Origin: JAAYTD01 sp964472015
Lineage (GTDB): Bacteria; Bacteroidota; Ignavibacteria; Kapaibacteriales; UBA2268
DNA: 41,738 nucleotides
Assembly: GCA_964472015.1 (NCBI GenBank)
Contig: CAYYIP010000019.1
Coordinates: 1-41,738, forward strand
Direction: 5' to 3'
Shown here: positions 1 to 8,305 of the stretch, one piece after another
Layout: the number at the start of each line of letters is the position of its first letter
Position numbering within the stretch: position 1 is the stretch's first letter
Notes under the pieces: model-generated
What the model was told of the DNA's origin: nothing
Seen by the model: the letters and a program-made list of their open reading frames with translations, nothing else
Databases searched by the model: none
Translations under genes and position numbers: made by a program

Positions 1-35
1 AATAATAACAAATTAATTCGTTTAATAGTATTCAT
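1..35 (-). CDS. 5' end of an unidentified leftward gene (partial)
   Basis: On the minus strand an ATG at 35-33 opens a frame that stays open to the window edge, beginning M-N-T-I-K-R-I-N-L-L-L. An exact AGGAGG (complement of 44-49) lies 8 bases upstream of this ATG, an unusually strong ribosome binding site for this window. The basic start followed by leucines would fit a signal peptide or membrane anchor. Only 11 codons are visible, so the product cannot be named. The gene is divergent from the aminotransferase at 496. Confidence 0.6.
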   Translation of the reverse strand, partial: MNTIKRINLLL

Positions 36-180
36 AAATATTACCTCCTATAATATTTATTTACTTTAAAATTTATTTTTCTATATTTATTATTTTTTTC
101 CATATTACATATTACATATTATATGTTATAATAAATTAAAATATTAACCATTATTGACCAATATTATAATTTTAAAATAC

Positions 181-219
181 AAAAAAAAGTATATATAAAC
201 AAAAAAAATATATATAAAC
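181..219. repeat. Imperfect tandem duplication, about 20 bp x 2
   Basis: Two adjacent units (181-200 and 201-219) each consist of a run of eight A followed by (G)TATATATAAAC. They differ only by one G present in the first copy. This could be a replication-slippage duplication in low-complexity DNA; no function is evident. Confidence 0.6.
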
Positions 220-397
220 GGTATAAAATAAGTAAAATATTCGATATATTTTTTATATTAATATTAAAAAAATAAAAAATTAATAATTAATTATACATAA
301 TCACTATTAATAAACTATTATTTTTAATTTTGATTAGTATAAATAAAATATGTAAATTTGTAAATTAATTTTATGAATTTTAATTCATTTATATTTT

Positions 398-424
398 AAT
401 TTTTTTAATTTTTTTAATTTTTTT
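398..424. repeat. AATTTTTTT x 3 tandem repeat (phased T tracts)
   Basis: Three exact 9-base units, each AA followed by seven T, run from 398 to 424 and end about 70 bases before the ATG at 496. T tracts repeated close to the helical pitch are known to curve DNA, and short tandem repeats can also change copy number. Either role here is inference. Confidence 0.7.
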
Positions 425-495
425 AAAGATTAAAATATAAATAGTTACAATAACTAAACAATGTTTTTTGTTATAATATTTTTAGGTTATTTATT

Positions 496-1692
496 ATGCA
501 AATATCTGAACGTTTATTAATGGAATCAGAAAAAGTTACTTTTTTTCAAACATACAATCGTTTACCTATAGTAATAGATAAAGCAGAAAAAAATTTAATT
601 TGGGATAAAGCAGGAAATTGTTATTATGATTTTCTAGCGGGAATAGCTGTAAATGCTTTGGGATACTCACATCCACGTATATTAGAAGCAATAGAATATC
701 AATCTCATCGTTATTTACACACTTCTAACTATTTCTATCAAGATGCACAACTAAATTTCGCATTAAAATTAAAAGAATTGTCAGGCTACGACAGAGTTTT
801 TCTTTCAAATTCAGGTACTGAATCAAATGAAGGTGCAATAAAATTATGTAGGAAATGGGGCTATGAACATAATAAAACAGAAATTATTGCGTTTAGTGGC
901 GGATTTCACGGGCGGACTTATGGAGTGTTATCATTAATGGATAAACCAAAATATAAAGAAAATATGGGGCCTTGGCTTGATAATATGATAATAACACCAT
1001 TTAATGATTCTTTAGAATTAGAAAAAATAGTAACCGAAAAAACAGCAGGAATAATTTTAGAATTTATACAAGGAGAAGGTGGAATTACAGAATCAACATC
1101 AGAATTTATTAGCACAATAAATAAATTAAAAGAAAAATTTAATTTTTTAATTATGGCTGATGAAATACAAACGGGAGCAGGAAGAACAGGGAAATTTTTT
1201 GGATTTCAGCATCACAATATATCGCCTGATATCGTAACAATGGCAAAAGGAATTGGAGGAGGATTACCATTAGGTGTAATATTAGCAAAAGAATATCTAT
1301 CAAATGTATGGACAAAAGGCACACATGGTACTACTTACGGCGGAAATTCTTTAGCTTGTGCTACAGGACTAGTAGTTTTAAAAGAATTAGAAAAAGGATT
1401 AATAGAGAATGTAAATAAAAACGGAATTGTATTTAAAAATAAATTAATTGAATTACAAAAATTATTCCCAAACAAAATCACTGAAATAAGAGGTCGTGGA
1501 TTTATGTTAGGAATTGTTTTAACTTTTGATGCCTCTATATTAGTAAAAACGATGTTAGAAGAATGTAATACAATAACAAATGCAACTTCTGGAAATATTT
1601 TAAGAATAGTACCACCTCTAATAATATCAGAAGATGATATAACTTTATTTATAGAAAACTTAAAAAAATGTTTATCTAAGTTAAATATTTAA
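496..1692 (+). CDS. argD: Class III PLP aminotransferase, acetylornithine aminotransferase-like
   Basis: 398 aa, the usual length for acetylornithine/succinylornithine transaminases. The fold-type I PLP signature is clear: the phosphate-binding SNSGTESNE (104-112), a GGFHGRT segment (135-141), the cofactor-binding Asp in ADEIQTGAGRTG (D222), and the Schiff-base lysine in MAKGIGGGLPLG (K251). The family transfers an amino group between N-acetylornithine and 2-oxoglutarate in arginine synthesis. Close relatives act on ornithine, succinyl-diaminopimelate or 4-aminobutyrate, and no other arginine gene is present here to fix the substrate. The first ATG was chosen because it precedes the conserved N-terminal region; a second Met at residue 9 is possible. 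It is monocistronic, with a 156-base gap to purS. Confidence 0.8.
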   Translation: MQISERLLMESEKVTFFQTYNRLPIVIDKAEKNLIWDKAGNCYYDFLAGIAVNALGYSHPRILEAIEYQSHRYLHTSNYFYQDAQLNFALKLKELSGYDRVFLSNSGTESNEGAIKLCRKWGYEHNKTEIIAFSGGFHGRTYGVLSLMDKPKYKENMGPWLDNMIITPFNDSLELEKIVTEKTAGIILEFIQGEGGITESTSEFISTINKLKEKFNFLIMADEIQTGAGRTGKFFGFQHHNISPDIVTMAKGIGGGLPLGVILAKEYLSNVWTKGTHGTTYGGNSLACATGLVVLKELEKGLIENVNKNGIVFKNKLIELQKLFPNKITEIRGRGFMLGIVLTFDASILVKTMLEECNTITNATSGNILRIVPPLIISEDDITLFIENLKKCLSKLNI

Positions 1693-1734
1693 AAATATTT
1701 TCAAAGTCATTTTTTAATTTTATATGTTTTTTTG

Positions 1735-1742
1735 TATCTTTG
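1735..1742 (+). promoter_or_regulatory. Bacteroidota -7 box upstream of purS
   Basis: TATCTTTG matches the Bacteroidota primary sigma factor -7 consensus TAnnTTTG and would give a leader of about 100 bases to purS at 1849. No clear -33 TTG is seen at the expected distance. Confidence 0.45.
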
Positions 1743-1848
1743 TGAATTATATTATTAATGTATACTATTAAAGTAATATTTAATTATTAATTGTTAAAAT
1801 TTTATTTTAATTTTATTATTTTTTTAATTTAAACTCTTTATTCAAAAT

Positions 1849-2106
1849 ATGAATAAATACTCAGCAGAAATTAGAATCGTGCTTCGTAATGGAATTCTTG
1901 ATGCACAAGGTAAGGCTATTGAAGCTTCCTTGCGAAGTTTAGATTTTTCACAATTAACAAATATAAAAGTTGGAAAGGTCATTAATTTACAAGTAGAAGC
2001 AGACGACGAAGATATTGCTAAAAAAATAGTAGATAATGCATCTAAGAAGCTATTAGCAAATACAATTATAGAAGATTATTTTATAACATTGACAAAAATA
2101 GAGTAA
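1849..2106 (+). CDS. purS: Phosphoribosylformylglycinamidine synthase subunit PurS
   Basis: 85 aa, typical of PurS. It contains the family pattern of an N-terminal beta strand, the ILDAQGKAIEASL segment (16-28) and the IKVGKVINLQVEA strand (39-51). PurS forms a small dimer that bridges PurL and the glutaminase PurQ in the three-part FGAM synthase of purine synthesis, helping ammonia transfer. It lies 5 bases upstream of purQ, so the two are almost certainly cotranscribed. purL is not in the window. Confidence 0.92.
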   Translation: MNKYSAEIRIVLRNGILDAQGKAIEASLRSLDFSQLTNIKVGKVINLQVEADDEDIAKKIVDNASKKLLANTIIEDYFITLTKIE

Positions 2107-2111
2107 TAAAA

Positions 2112-2798
2112 ATGAATTGTTCAGTAATAACTTTTCCTGGTTCCAATTGTGATCATGATGCAATGTTTGCTACAGAATATGCAGGGTGGAAAGTAAAAAA
2201 TGTTTGGCATGAAGAAAAAACACTTCCTACGGGAACAGATTTAGTCATAATTCCTGGTGGTTTTTCTTATGGTGACTATTTACGATCGGGCGCTATAGCA
2301 CGTTTTGCACCAATAATGACAGATGTTTGCAAATTTGCTGAAAAAGGTGGTTTTATTATAGGTATTTGTAATGGTTTTCAAATACTTACAGAATCACAAC
2401 TTTTGCCCGGTGTTCTTCTTAAAAATAAATATCTTTCTTTTATTTGTAAGGATATAAATTTAAAAGTAGTAAATAATCAAACTGCTTTTACAAACAAGTA
2501 TATGGGAAATGAGGTTATTAAGCTTCCTATAGCACATGGGGACGGTAATTATTATGCAGATGAAGATATTATAAATGAATTAGAAAGTGAAAATAGAATT
2601 GTTTTTCGTTATTCTGATGAAAATGGAATGATAACTAACAAAGCAAATCCAAATGGTTCTATAAATAATATTGCAGGTATAATAAATTCAAGAGGAAATA
2701 TATTAGGTATGATGCCTCATCCGGAAAGATATGTAGATAAAATAGTAGGTGGAAGTGACGGAATACGTCTTTTTTTAGGAATAATGGAATCTTTTTAA
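2112..2798 (+). CDS. purQ: Phosphoribosylformylglycinamidine synthase subunit PurQ (glutaminase)
   Basis: 228 aa class I glutamine amidotransferase. It hydrolyses glutamine and passes ammonia to PurL for conversion of FGAR to FGAM. Visible signatures are GGFSYGDYLRSGAIARF (49-65), the nucleophile in GICNGFQILTE (C86), LPIAHGDGNYY (138-148), and the catalytic His/Glu pair in MMPHPERY (H203, E205). Length and motifs match PurQ of the PurS-dependent system rather than the single-chain PurL. It follows purS by 5 bases and is 16 bases upstream of the cysteine desulfidase-like gene, forming a three-gene run. Confidence 0.95.
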   Translation: MNCSVITFPGSNCDHDAMFATEYAGWKVKNVWHEEKTLPTGTDLVIIPGGFSYGDYLRSGAIARFAPIMTDVCKFAEKGGFIIGICNGFQILTESQLLPGVLLKNKYLSFICKDINLKVVNNQTAFTNKYMGNEVIKLPIAHGDGNYYADEDIINELESENRIVFRYSDENGMITNKANPNGSINNIAGIINSRGNILGMMPHPERYVDKIVGGSDGIRLFLGIMESF

Positions 2799-2814
2799 TA
2801 ATAAATAAAACAAT

Positions 2815-4125
2815 ATGGAAGATTACATCCTAAATTTATTAAAAGAAAAAGTAATTCCTGCAATAGGATGCACAGAACCAATAGCAGTAGCTTTAGCTGC
2901 TACAAAATCAAGGGAAATACTTAATGATATTCCAGAAACAATAGAAATAAAACTTAGTAAAAATGTACTTAAAAATGGAATGGGAGTTGGTATTCCCGGT
3001 ACTAATCAAATCGGATTACACATAGCAGTTGCATTAGGTGTTTTATATGCTAATTCTGAAAACAAATTAGAATTAATAAAAAATATTTCTGATAGTAATG
3101 TTAAAGAAGCAAATGAATTTATAAAAAGAACACCTATTATATTTTCCATAAAAGAAACAGAAGAAAAACTATATATCGAAGTTACTTGTAAAAAAAATAA
3201 TTCTTTTGCAAAAGCAATTATAGCAAAAAATCATACAAATTTTGTTTTTTTAGAAAAAAATAACAATATAATTCTAGATAATACAAAGGATTTAAATAAT
3301 TCAAATGAAGATATAAATATATTAAATTCTAATCAAAAAAAAATAACATTAAAAGATATATATGATTTTACTATTAATTGTGAATTAGAAAAAATAAGTT
3401 TTATTACTGAGTCAGCAAAAATAAATAAAGAAGCCGCTTTAATTGGAATTGAAAAAAATTATGGTTTAAATGTTAATAAAATAATTAAAAATAGTATAGA
3501 AAAAAATATATATCAAGACAGTATTTTATCTTATGCTTTGATATTAACAACTGCGGCTATTGACGCAAGAATGGGTGGTGCAGATGTAACTATTTATAGT
3601 AACTCAGGTAGTGGAGATCAAGGTATAATTGTAACATTGCCTGTATTAGCCTTTTATGAAAAATATTATAAAAAAGAATTAAAAAATATTACATTGGGAA
3701 ATGATGAAATATTTATTAGAGCTTTAACGCTAAGTCATATAGTTGCTATATATATAAAACAAAAACTTGGAGTACTTTCGCCTTTATGTGGAATTACAAC
3801 TGCATCAATAGGAACAGCGTGTGGGATTACTTTTTTGATGAATGGACAATATCAACATATATGTGCAACAATAAAGAATTGTGCAGCTAATATTATAGGA
3901 ATGATTTGTGATGGAGCTAAAAATGGATGTGCGTTAAAAGCAGCATCAGGAGTTTTTAATGCTTTTAATGCTGCAACTCTCGGAATTAATAATATATGCC
4001 CATGTAATACAGAAGGAATTGTACATAATGATGTTGAAATTACAATTGATAATTTAATTAAAATAGGTAAAAAAGGAATGGAAAAAATGGACGATGTAAT
4101 TATAGAAATGTTATTAAATAAATAA
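2815..4125 (+). CDS. L-cysteine desulfidase / UPF0597 family (serine dehydratase-like) protein
   Basis: 436 aa, full length for the UPF0597/CyuA/CdsB group. These oxygen-sensitive [4Fe-4S] enzymes break L-cysteine (or L-serine) into pyruvate, ammonia and sulfide (or water). Conserved blocks are IGCTEPIAVALAA (17-29), NGMGVGIPGT (54-63), ARMGGADVTIYSNSGSGDQG (251-270), LSPLCG (321-326) and MICDGAKNGCALKAASG (363-379). C19, C325 and C365 are the likely cluster ligands by family analogy. A lysine- and asparagine-rich, poorly conserved stretch lies around 140-180. The gene ends the purSQ run, just before a strong hairpin terminator. The substrate, cysteine or serine, cannot be decided from sequence. 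Confidence 0.82.
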   Translation: MEDYILNLLKEKVIPAIGCTEPIAVALAATKSREILNDIPETIEIKLSKNVLKNGMGVGIPGTNQIGLHIAVALGVLYANSENKLELIKNISDSNVKEANEFIKRTPIIFSIKETEEKLYIEVTCKKNNSFAKAIIAKNHTNFVFLEKNNNIILDNTKDLNNSNEDINILNSNQKKITLKDIYDFTINCELEKISFITESAKINKEAALIGIEKNYGLNVNKIIKNSIEKNIYQDSILSYALILTTAAIDARMGGADVTIYSNSGSGDQGIIVTLPVLAFYEKYYKKELKNITLGNDEIFIRALTLSHIVAIYIKQKLGVLSPLCGITTASIGTACGITFLMNGQYQHICATIKNCAANIIGMICDGAKNGCALKAASGVFNAFNAATLGINNICPCNTEGIVHNDVEITIDNLIKIGKKGMEKMDDVIIEMLLNK

Positions 4126-4130
4126 AAAAT

Positions 4131-4164
4131 AAAAGACGTATTATCAAAAAATAATACGTCTTTT
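4131..4164. terminator. Bidirectional intrinsic terminator
   Basis: A perfect 14-bp stem (4131-4144 with 4151-4164) containing GACGTATTAT and a CAAAAA loop has an A run on its left arm and a T run on its right. It lies between the convergent cysteine desulfidase gene and the LysM protein gene, so it can end transcription from either side. Confidence 0.85.
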
Positions 4165-4212
4165 TATTATAAATTATAATATATTAATTTTTAATATATT
4201 ATTAATTAAATA

Positions 4213-5007
4213 TTAATTACCTGGTGTAATTTCAGTATTTGCAGCTGCAGCTTGTGCAGCACGTTTTTGGCGCCAATATCTTCTTTCAGCTTTAGATTCA
4301 TCATCAGTTTTTGGACCTGCTGGTGGTATCTTTAATACTTGTCCAGGATGAATTATATCAGGATTTCGTATTTGGTCAGTATTTGCTTGCCAAATTTTAG
4401 GCCATTGGAATGGATCCCCATAAATTTCCATTTTACCTGAAATGTTCCACAAACAATCTTTATCTTGTGCCCAAGTACCTACAGTATAACCTGAAATTTT
4501 CTTTTCTCTATATAGTCCTTTAATATCTCTAGCTAGTGCTATAATTCTATCATAAAATTCTGGCAAGCAGGATAATTTATTAGCTCTTAAAGTGTTTAAT
4601 TCTTCTTCTAGAGCTTTAACTTCTTCTACTCTGTCAGCAAGTTCATCATTAGATAATGATTTCATTTGTCTAACTTTTCCTTCAAGGACACCGATTTGTT
4701 GACGGAAATTATTTAGATCCTCTTTAGTAGCATCACATAATTTTAATATTTCATCTTCACAATTAATAAAATTTTGTTTTACTGTTTGAAGCTCAGTTTC
4801 CATATTTTTCAAATCTTTTCTTACCCCATCAAGGTTTTGTTTTAATGCATCAACTTTACTTTGATATAAATTAATACGTGCCTCTGCTTCATCACAAGAT
4901 AGCTCTAAATCAGGTTTACTTTCTGGTGGCGGCGGCGGTAATTCTTTTGCAGTAACAACATTAAAAAATACAACAAAAGATAAAATATATAACAATAAAT
5001 TTTTCAT
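4213..5007 (-). CDS. Secreted coiled-coil protein with C-terminal LysM domain
   Basis: 264 aa. An N-terminal signal peptide (1-20, ending VTA before KEL) is followed by a proline stretch. A heptad-rich coiled coil follows (about 35-145), then a LysM-type domain (about 172-231) beginning SGYTVGTWAQDKDCLW and ending HPGQVLKIPP. The tail is basic and alanine-rich. LysM domains bind the glycan of peptidoglycan, so the protein probably sits in the periplasm with the coiled coil as spacer or oligomerisation element. It follows the small lipoprotein gene by 22 bases, and both proteins combine a coiled coil with a QWPxIW motif, so they likely act together. The family is otherwise unknown to me. Confidence 0.75.
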   Translation of the reverse strand: MKNLLLYILSFVVFFNVVTAKELPPPPPESKPDLELSCDEAEARINLYQSKVDALKQNLDGVRKDLKNMETELQTVKQNFINCEDEILKLCDATKEDLNNFRQQIGVLEGKVRQMKSLSNDELADRVEEVKALEEELNTLRANKLSCLPEFYDRIIALARDIKGLYREKKISGYTVGTWAQDKDCLWNISGKMEIYGDPFQWPKIWQANTDQIRNPDIIHPGQVLKIPPAGPKTDDESKAERRYWRQKRAAQAAAANTEITPGN

Positions 5008-5029
5008 ATTTCTTTCTCCAAATTATTTA

Positions 5030-5335
5030 TTAAGGTTGTACTGTATAATCTGGCCATATATTAGGCCATTGCGATAAACGTTGTCTTACAATATTTCTTT
5101 TTTGATTACAATCATCAGCTTCTGCTTTTCTAGCTTGAAGTTCTTTATTCATTTTTGCTCGTTCATTTTGAGTACTAGTAATTTCAGAACTTACTGTTTT
5201 TTCTTGGCGTCTTAAATCTGCAATCTTTTCAAGTTGTTCTTCAGTAATCTTACAAGAACAACTTGTTATAATAACACTACCTATTAAGATAGTTATGCAA
5301 AAAGATGCACCAGAGACAATTTTTTTCAATTTCAT
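5030..5335 (-). CDS. Small coiled-coil lipoprotein
   Basis: 101 aa. A basic N-terminus, hydrophobic core and lipobox-like ITSC put the lipidated cysteine at residue 26. The rest is an acidic/basic heptad-rich helix (about 30-85) and a short tail with QWPNIWPDY. The tail recalls the QWPKIW segment in the LysM domain of the downstream protein, although no complete LysM domain is present. It is the first gene of a two-gene unit with a -7 box at 5464-5471. An Lpp-like spacer or a membrane partner for the LysM protein is plausible but unproven. Confidence 0.7.
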   Translation of the reverse strand: MKLKKIVSGASFCITILIGSVIITSCSCKITEEQLEKIADLRRQEKTVSSEITSTQNERAKMNKELQARKAEADDCNQKRNIVRQRLSQWPNIWPDYTVQP

Positions 5336-5463
5336 AAAAGCCTCGTTTTTTTTGTTAAAAAATAAAAATATTTAATTAAAAATTTTAATTATATCCTAAA
5401 ATTATTTTAGTAAAATTATATTGGAATTATTAATTATTTAATTATTATAATTTTTCTTAATTG

Positions 5464-5471
5464 CAAATATA
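5464..5471 (-). promoter_or_regulatory. Bacteroidota -7 box for the lipoprotein/LysM unit
   Basis: Read on the minus strand this is TATATTTGC, a full match to TAnnTTTG, about 130 bases upstream of the lipoprotein ATG. The -33 element is not clear. Confidence 0.45.
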
Positions 5472-5607
5472 CAAATAAAAATCTAAAAAAAAATATTTTT
5501 TAATTAGAATTGATTATATTTTAAATAAAATATATAACATATTTAGACTAACAGATTATTTAAAAATTAGTATTTAGTTTATAATTAAAATAAAAAATAA
5601 AAAAATA

Positions 5608-5638
5608 TTGTTTATATCAATAACTATTTGTAATTTTG
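5608..5638 (+). promoter_or_regulatory. Bacteroidota-type promoter for the PpiD-like gene
   Basis: A TTG at 5608-5610 (in ATTG) is followed after 20 bases by TAATTTTG at 5631-5638. The spacing and both boxes fit the Bacteroidota consensus TTG-N19/20-TAnnTTTG. It predicts a transcript starting near 5645 and a leader of roughly 120 bases. Confidence 0.55.
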
Positions 5639-5763
5639 TAGTCTTGTTAGATATAATTAAATATAATTTATTAAAAATTATAATTTACTATTTATAATAG
5701 TAATAAAATAAGACTGAAATAAAAATTTAAATTAAAAAATATATAAAACGGAGTTCGTATAAA

Positions 5764-7947
5764 ATGGGAACTATTGAACGTATTCGTCAAATATCACCTT
5801 ATGCATTTATTGCTTTTGCAGTAATATTTGTTTTGTTTATGGTGCTTAGTGACAACATTTCATCATTAACATCTTCTGGTGGTGAAAGTATACAAACTGC
5901 AGTAATAGCAGAAGTTAATGGAGATAAGATTTATTACAAAGACTACGAAGAACGAGTTAGACAACGTATCGACCAAATGAGAAATAATCCTCAAACAAAA
6001 GAACAGGAAATCGATGAGGCTTCTATCCGTACACAAATATGGAATGAAATGGTAGATGAGATTTTATTAAGACAAGCAGGCGAAAAATTTGGTATAACAA
6101 TAACTGATGAAGAAATTGCAGATATATTAATAGAAAATCCACCTGACTTTTTAAAACAATCATTTACTGATACCGCAGGTAACTTTGATAAGAATCTATA
6201 TCTTGAATTAATAACTAATCCAGAGAAAATAATCTATTATACAGGTCAAAATCCCGAAGAATTAGATGCTGACGAAAAAAATAGACAAATAAATAATTTT
6301 AGGAACGAACTTGTAACAATAGGCGAATATCTTAAGCTACAAAAGCTTAATGAAGCAATGGAAAATACTATAAAAGCAGCCTATTCTATTTCTTCTCCAA
6401 GTTATATTAAAGAAAAATATATAAATAATAATAGTACAGCAGACATAAATTTTATTTATTTAGGTGTTGAAGCCGTCAATGATAGTAGTATACAAGTAAG
6501 TGATGAAGAAATAAAAGACTATTATAATGCTCATAAAGGAATGTTTAAAACAAAAGAAAATCGAAAAGTAAAAACTTTGACTTTTAATTTTATACCTTCC
6601 GCAGAAGATTCGGCAAAAGTTAATAATCGTATAGAAAAAATAGCAAATGATTTAAATTCAGCATTAACACCAGAAGCTAAAGATAGTATATTCTCAATAA
6701 AATTAAATGAATATAGTGGATTAGAAAATGATTGGAAATTAATACAAGATATAAATCCGCAAGCTTCGACTGTATTAGGTAATGCGCCCGAAAAAACAAT
6801 AATAGGGCCTATATCAATGATTGATGGAACTCATTTTTATAGAATAGATGGAAGACGTAAAGGCACTCAAGAAGTCGTTAAAGCAAGTCATATTTTAATA
6901 AACTTTAATAATAATAAAGATAGTGCAAAAGCAGCTGCAAATAAAATATTAGCACTTGCAAAAAAAGGTAATTTCGCAGAATTAGCAGCTAAACACTCAG
7001 AAGATAAAGGCTCTGCGATGCAAGGGGGTGATTTAGGATATTTTGGAAAAGGTAGAATGATCCCTGAATTTGAAAAAGCAGCTTTCAATACACCAATAGG
7101 GAAAGTAGCAGGCCCTATAGAAACACAATTTGGATATCATATAATAAAAGTAGTTGATAAAAAATCAGATGAATTAAAATTTAGTGAAATTATTTTATTC
7201 CCAACTGTTTCTATCGCAACAAAAAATAAAATAAAACGAGATGCATTCGCTGCGATGAAACAAATAGAAAATGGTGCTAATATTGATACATTAGCAGCAA
7301 AATTAAATATTCAATGTGAAGAATCTTATAGCTTAAAAAAACATCAAGAATATCAAGGTTCAATGTCTTTATCAAATAAAATTTTTGATGCTAGCTTAAA
7401 TGAAGTTATTCCACCACAAGAAATAAAAGATAATTATGTTGTTGTATGCCAAGTTTCTAAAATAATAAAAGATGGAACCGCTCCTCTCGAAGAGGTAAGA
7501 GAACAAATAATATCTAAGATATCAAAAATAAAAAAATTGGATATAGTAAAAACAAAAATATATGAAGTATATAATAATGTAAAAAATATGACTACTTTAA
7601 CAATGGATAGTACAATAACTTTACCATATAATGTAAAAATATTAAATGCACAAACTAATAATAATGGAACAATAAAAGGCGCACCTACTGATTATATAGC
7701 AACTAGCAAGATATTTAATAACTTAACAAAAGGTAAGATAAATTCTCCTATACGCGGTAGTAATGGATATTTTATAATTGAATTAATCAATAAAACGATA
7801 GCATCAATAAAAGATCCTAAAGAATTAAAGGATGTAGATAAAGAAAAAGAACAAGCTTCAAGAAATTTATTTAATACTTGGTTCAGTAATTTCAAAACAG
7901 AATCAAAAATAAAAGATAAACGAAGTAAATATTATTCTGAATTTTAA
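5764..7947 (+). CDS. PpiD/SurA-like membrane-anchored peptidyl-prolyl isomerase
   Basis: 727 aa. A single N-terminal membrane segment (about 12-30) anchors a periplasmic protein. A SurA_N-like chaperone region with a GDKIYYKDYEERVRQR start (about 53-68) is followed by one clear parvulin domain (about 373-467). The parvulin runs from KASHILI, through a GGDLGYFGKGRMIPEFE block, to GYHIIKV. A more degenerate parvulin-like stretch may lie near the C-terminus (GSNGYFIIELINK). Such proteins assist folding of exported outer-membrane proteins, which suits a genome with T9SS and barrel proteins. GGAG at 5750-5753 supports the ATG. It is a single-gene unit with its own promoter and terminator. Confidence 0.85.
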   Translation: MGTIERIRQISPYAFIAFAVIFVLFMVLSDNISSLTSSGGESIQTAVIAEVNGDKIYYKDYEERVRQRIDQMRNNPQTKEQEIDEASIRTQIWNEMVDEILLRQAGEKFGITITDEEIADILIENPPDFLKQSFTDTAGNFDKNLYLELITNPEKIIYYTGQNPEELDADEKNRQINNFRNELVTIGEYLKLQKLNEAMENTIKAAYSISSPSYIKEKYINNNSTADINFIYLGVEAVNDSSIQVSDEEIKDYYNAHKGMFKTKENRKVKTLTFNFIPSAEDSAKVNNRIEKIANDLNSALTPEAKDSIFSIKLNEYSGLENDWKLIQDINPQASTVLGNAPEKTIIGPISMIDGTHFYRIDGRRKGTQEVVKASHILINFNNNKDSAKAAANKILALAKKGNFAELAAKHSEDKGSAMQGGDLGYFGKGRMIPEFEKAAFNTPIGKVAGPIETQFGYHIIKVVDKKSDELKFSEIILFPTVSIATKNKIKRDAFAAMKQIENGANIDTLAAKLNIQCEESYSLKKHQEYQGSMSLSNKIFDASLNEVIPPQEIKDNYVVVCQVSKIIKDGTAPLEEVREQIISKISKIKKLDIVKTKIYEVYNNVKNMTTLTMDSTITLPYNVKILNAQTNNNGTIKGAPTDYIATSKIFNNLTKGKINSPIRGSNGYFIIELINKTIASIKDPKELKDVDKEKEQASRNLFNTWFSNFKTESKIKDKRSKYYSEF

Positions 7948-8305
7948 TATTATTTATTTTTATAAATAAAATATCCTTTAATATATATTATATTTTTATG
8001 CTTTAATGTTTATAATATTTTATATTTATAATAATTATTTAAAATATAATTTATAAACAAAATTATAAATAAAAAACTCATCTTTATGATGAGTTTTTTT
8101 GTATCTAAATAAATAGTATTTTTATTTAAAATATAAATTATCTTAAACAATATATTTTATTTTATAAAATCATATTTTTTTTGTAAATTGTATTTGTAAT
8201 ATGTAAATTATATATACTATAATTTATATTTTTTATTTTATTTAAAAAATATTTAGAAACTATTATTATCAAAACTATATTTTTTAATTAATTTTTAGAG
8301 AGATT
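7948..8305 (+). other. Intergenic region: terminator and leader of the OPT gene
   Basis: This 358-base stretch holds the terminator of the isomerase gene (8071-8099), then about 200 bases of AT-rich leader. A GAGAG ribosome binding site lies just ahead of the ATG at 8306. TATTTG-like sequences near 8180-8196 could belong to a promoter, but no full TAnnTTTG match was found. Confidence 0.5.
8071..8099 (+). terminator. Intrinsic terminator
   Basis: A 12-bp stem (8071-8082 with 8088-8099) built on ACTCATC/GATGAGT with a TTTAT loop continues into a seven-T run, 120 bases after the isomerase gene. Confidence 0.85.

Larger units (their letters stand above)
36..495. other. Divergent AT-rich intergenic region
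   Basis: This 460-base stretch lies between two divergent genes and is almost entirely A and T. It holds the ribosome binding site of the leftward gene (44-49), an imperfect tandem duplication (181-219), and three exact copies of a 9-base unit of two A and seven T (398-424). No TAnnTTTG box was found ahead of the aminotransferase. No RNA gene or further reading frame is convincing. Confidence 0.6.
5336..5763. other. Divergent promoter region
   Basis: This 428-base AT-rich stretch between divergent envelope genes contains a leftward TATATTTG box (5464-5471) for the lipoprotein unit. It also holds a rightward TTG-N20-TAATTTTG promoter (5608-5638) and a GGAG ribosome binding site (5750-5753) for the prolyl isomerase gene. 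Nothing else coding or structured is convincing. Confidence 0.6.
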
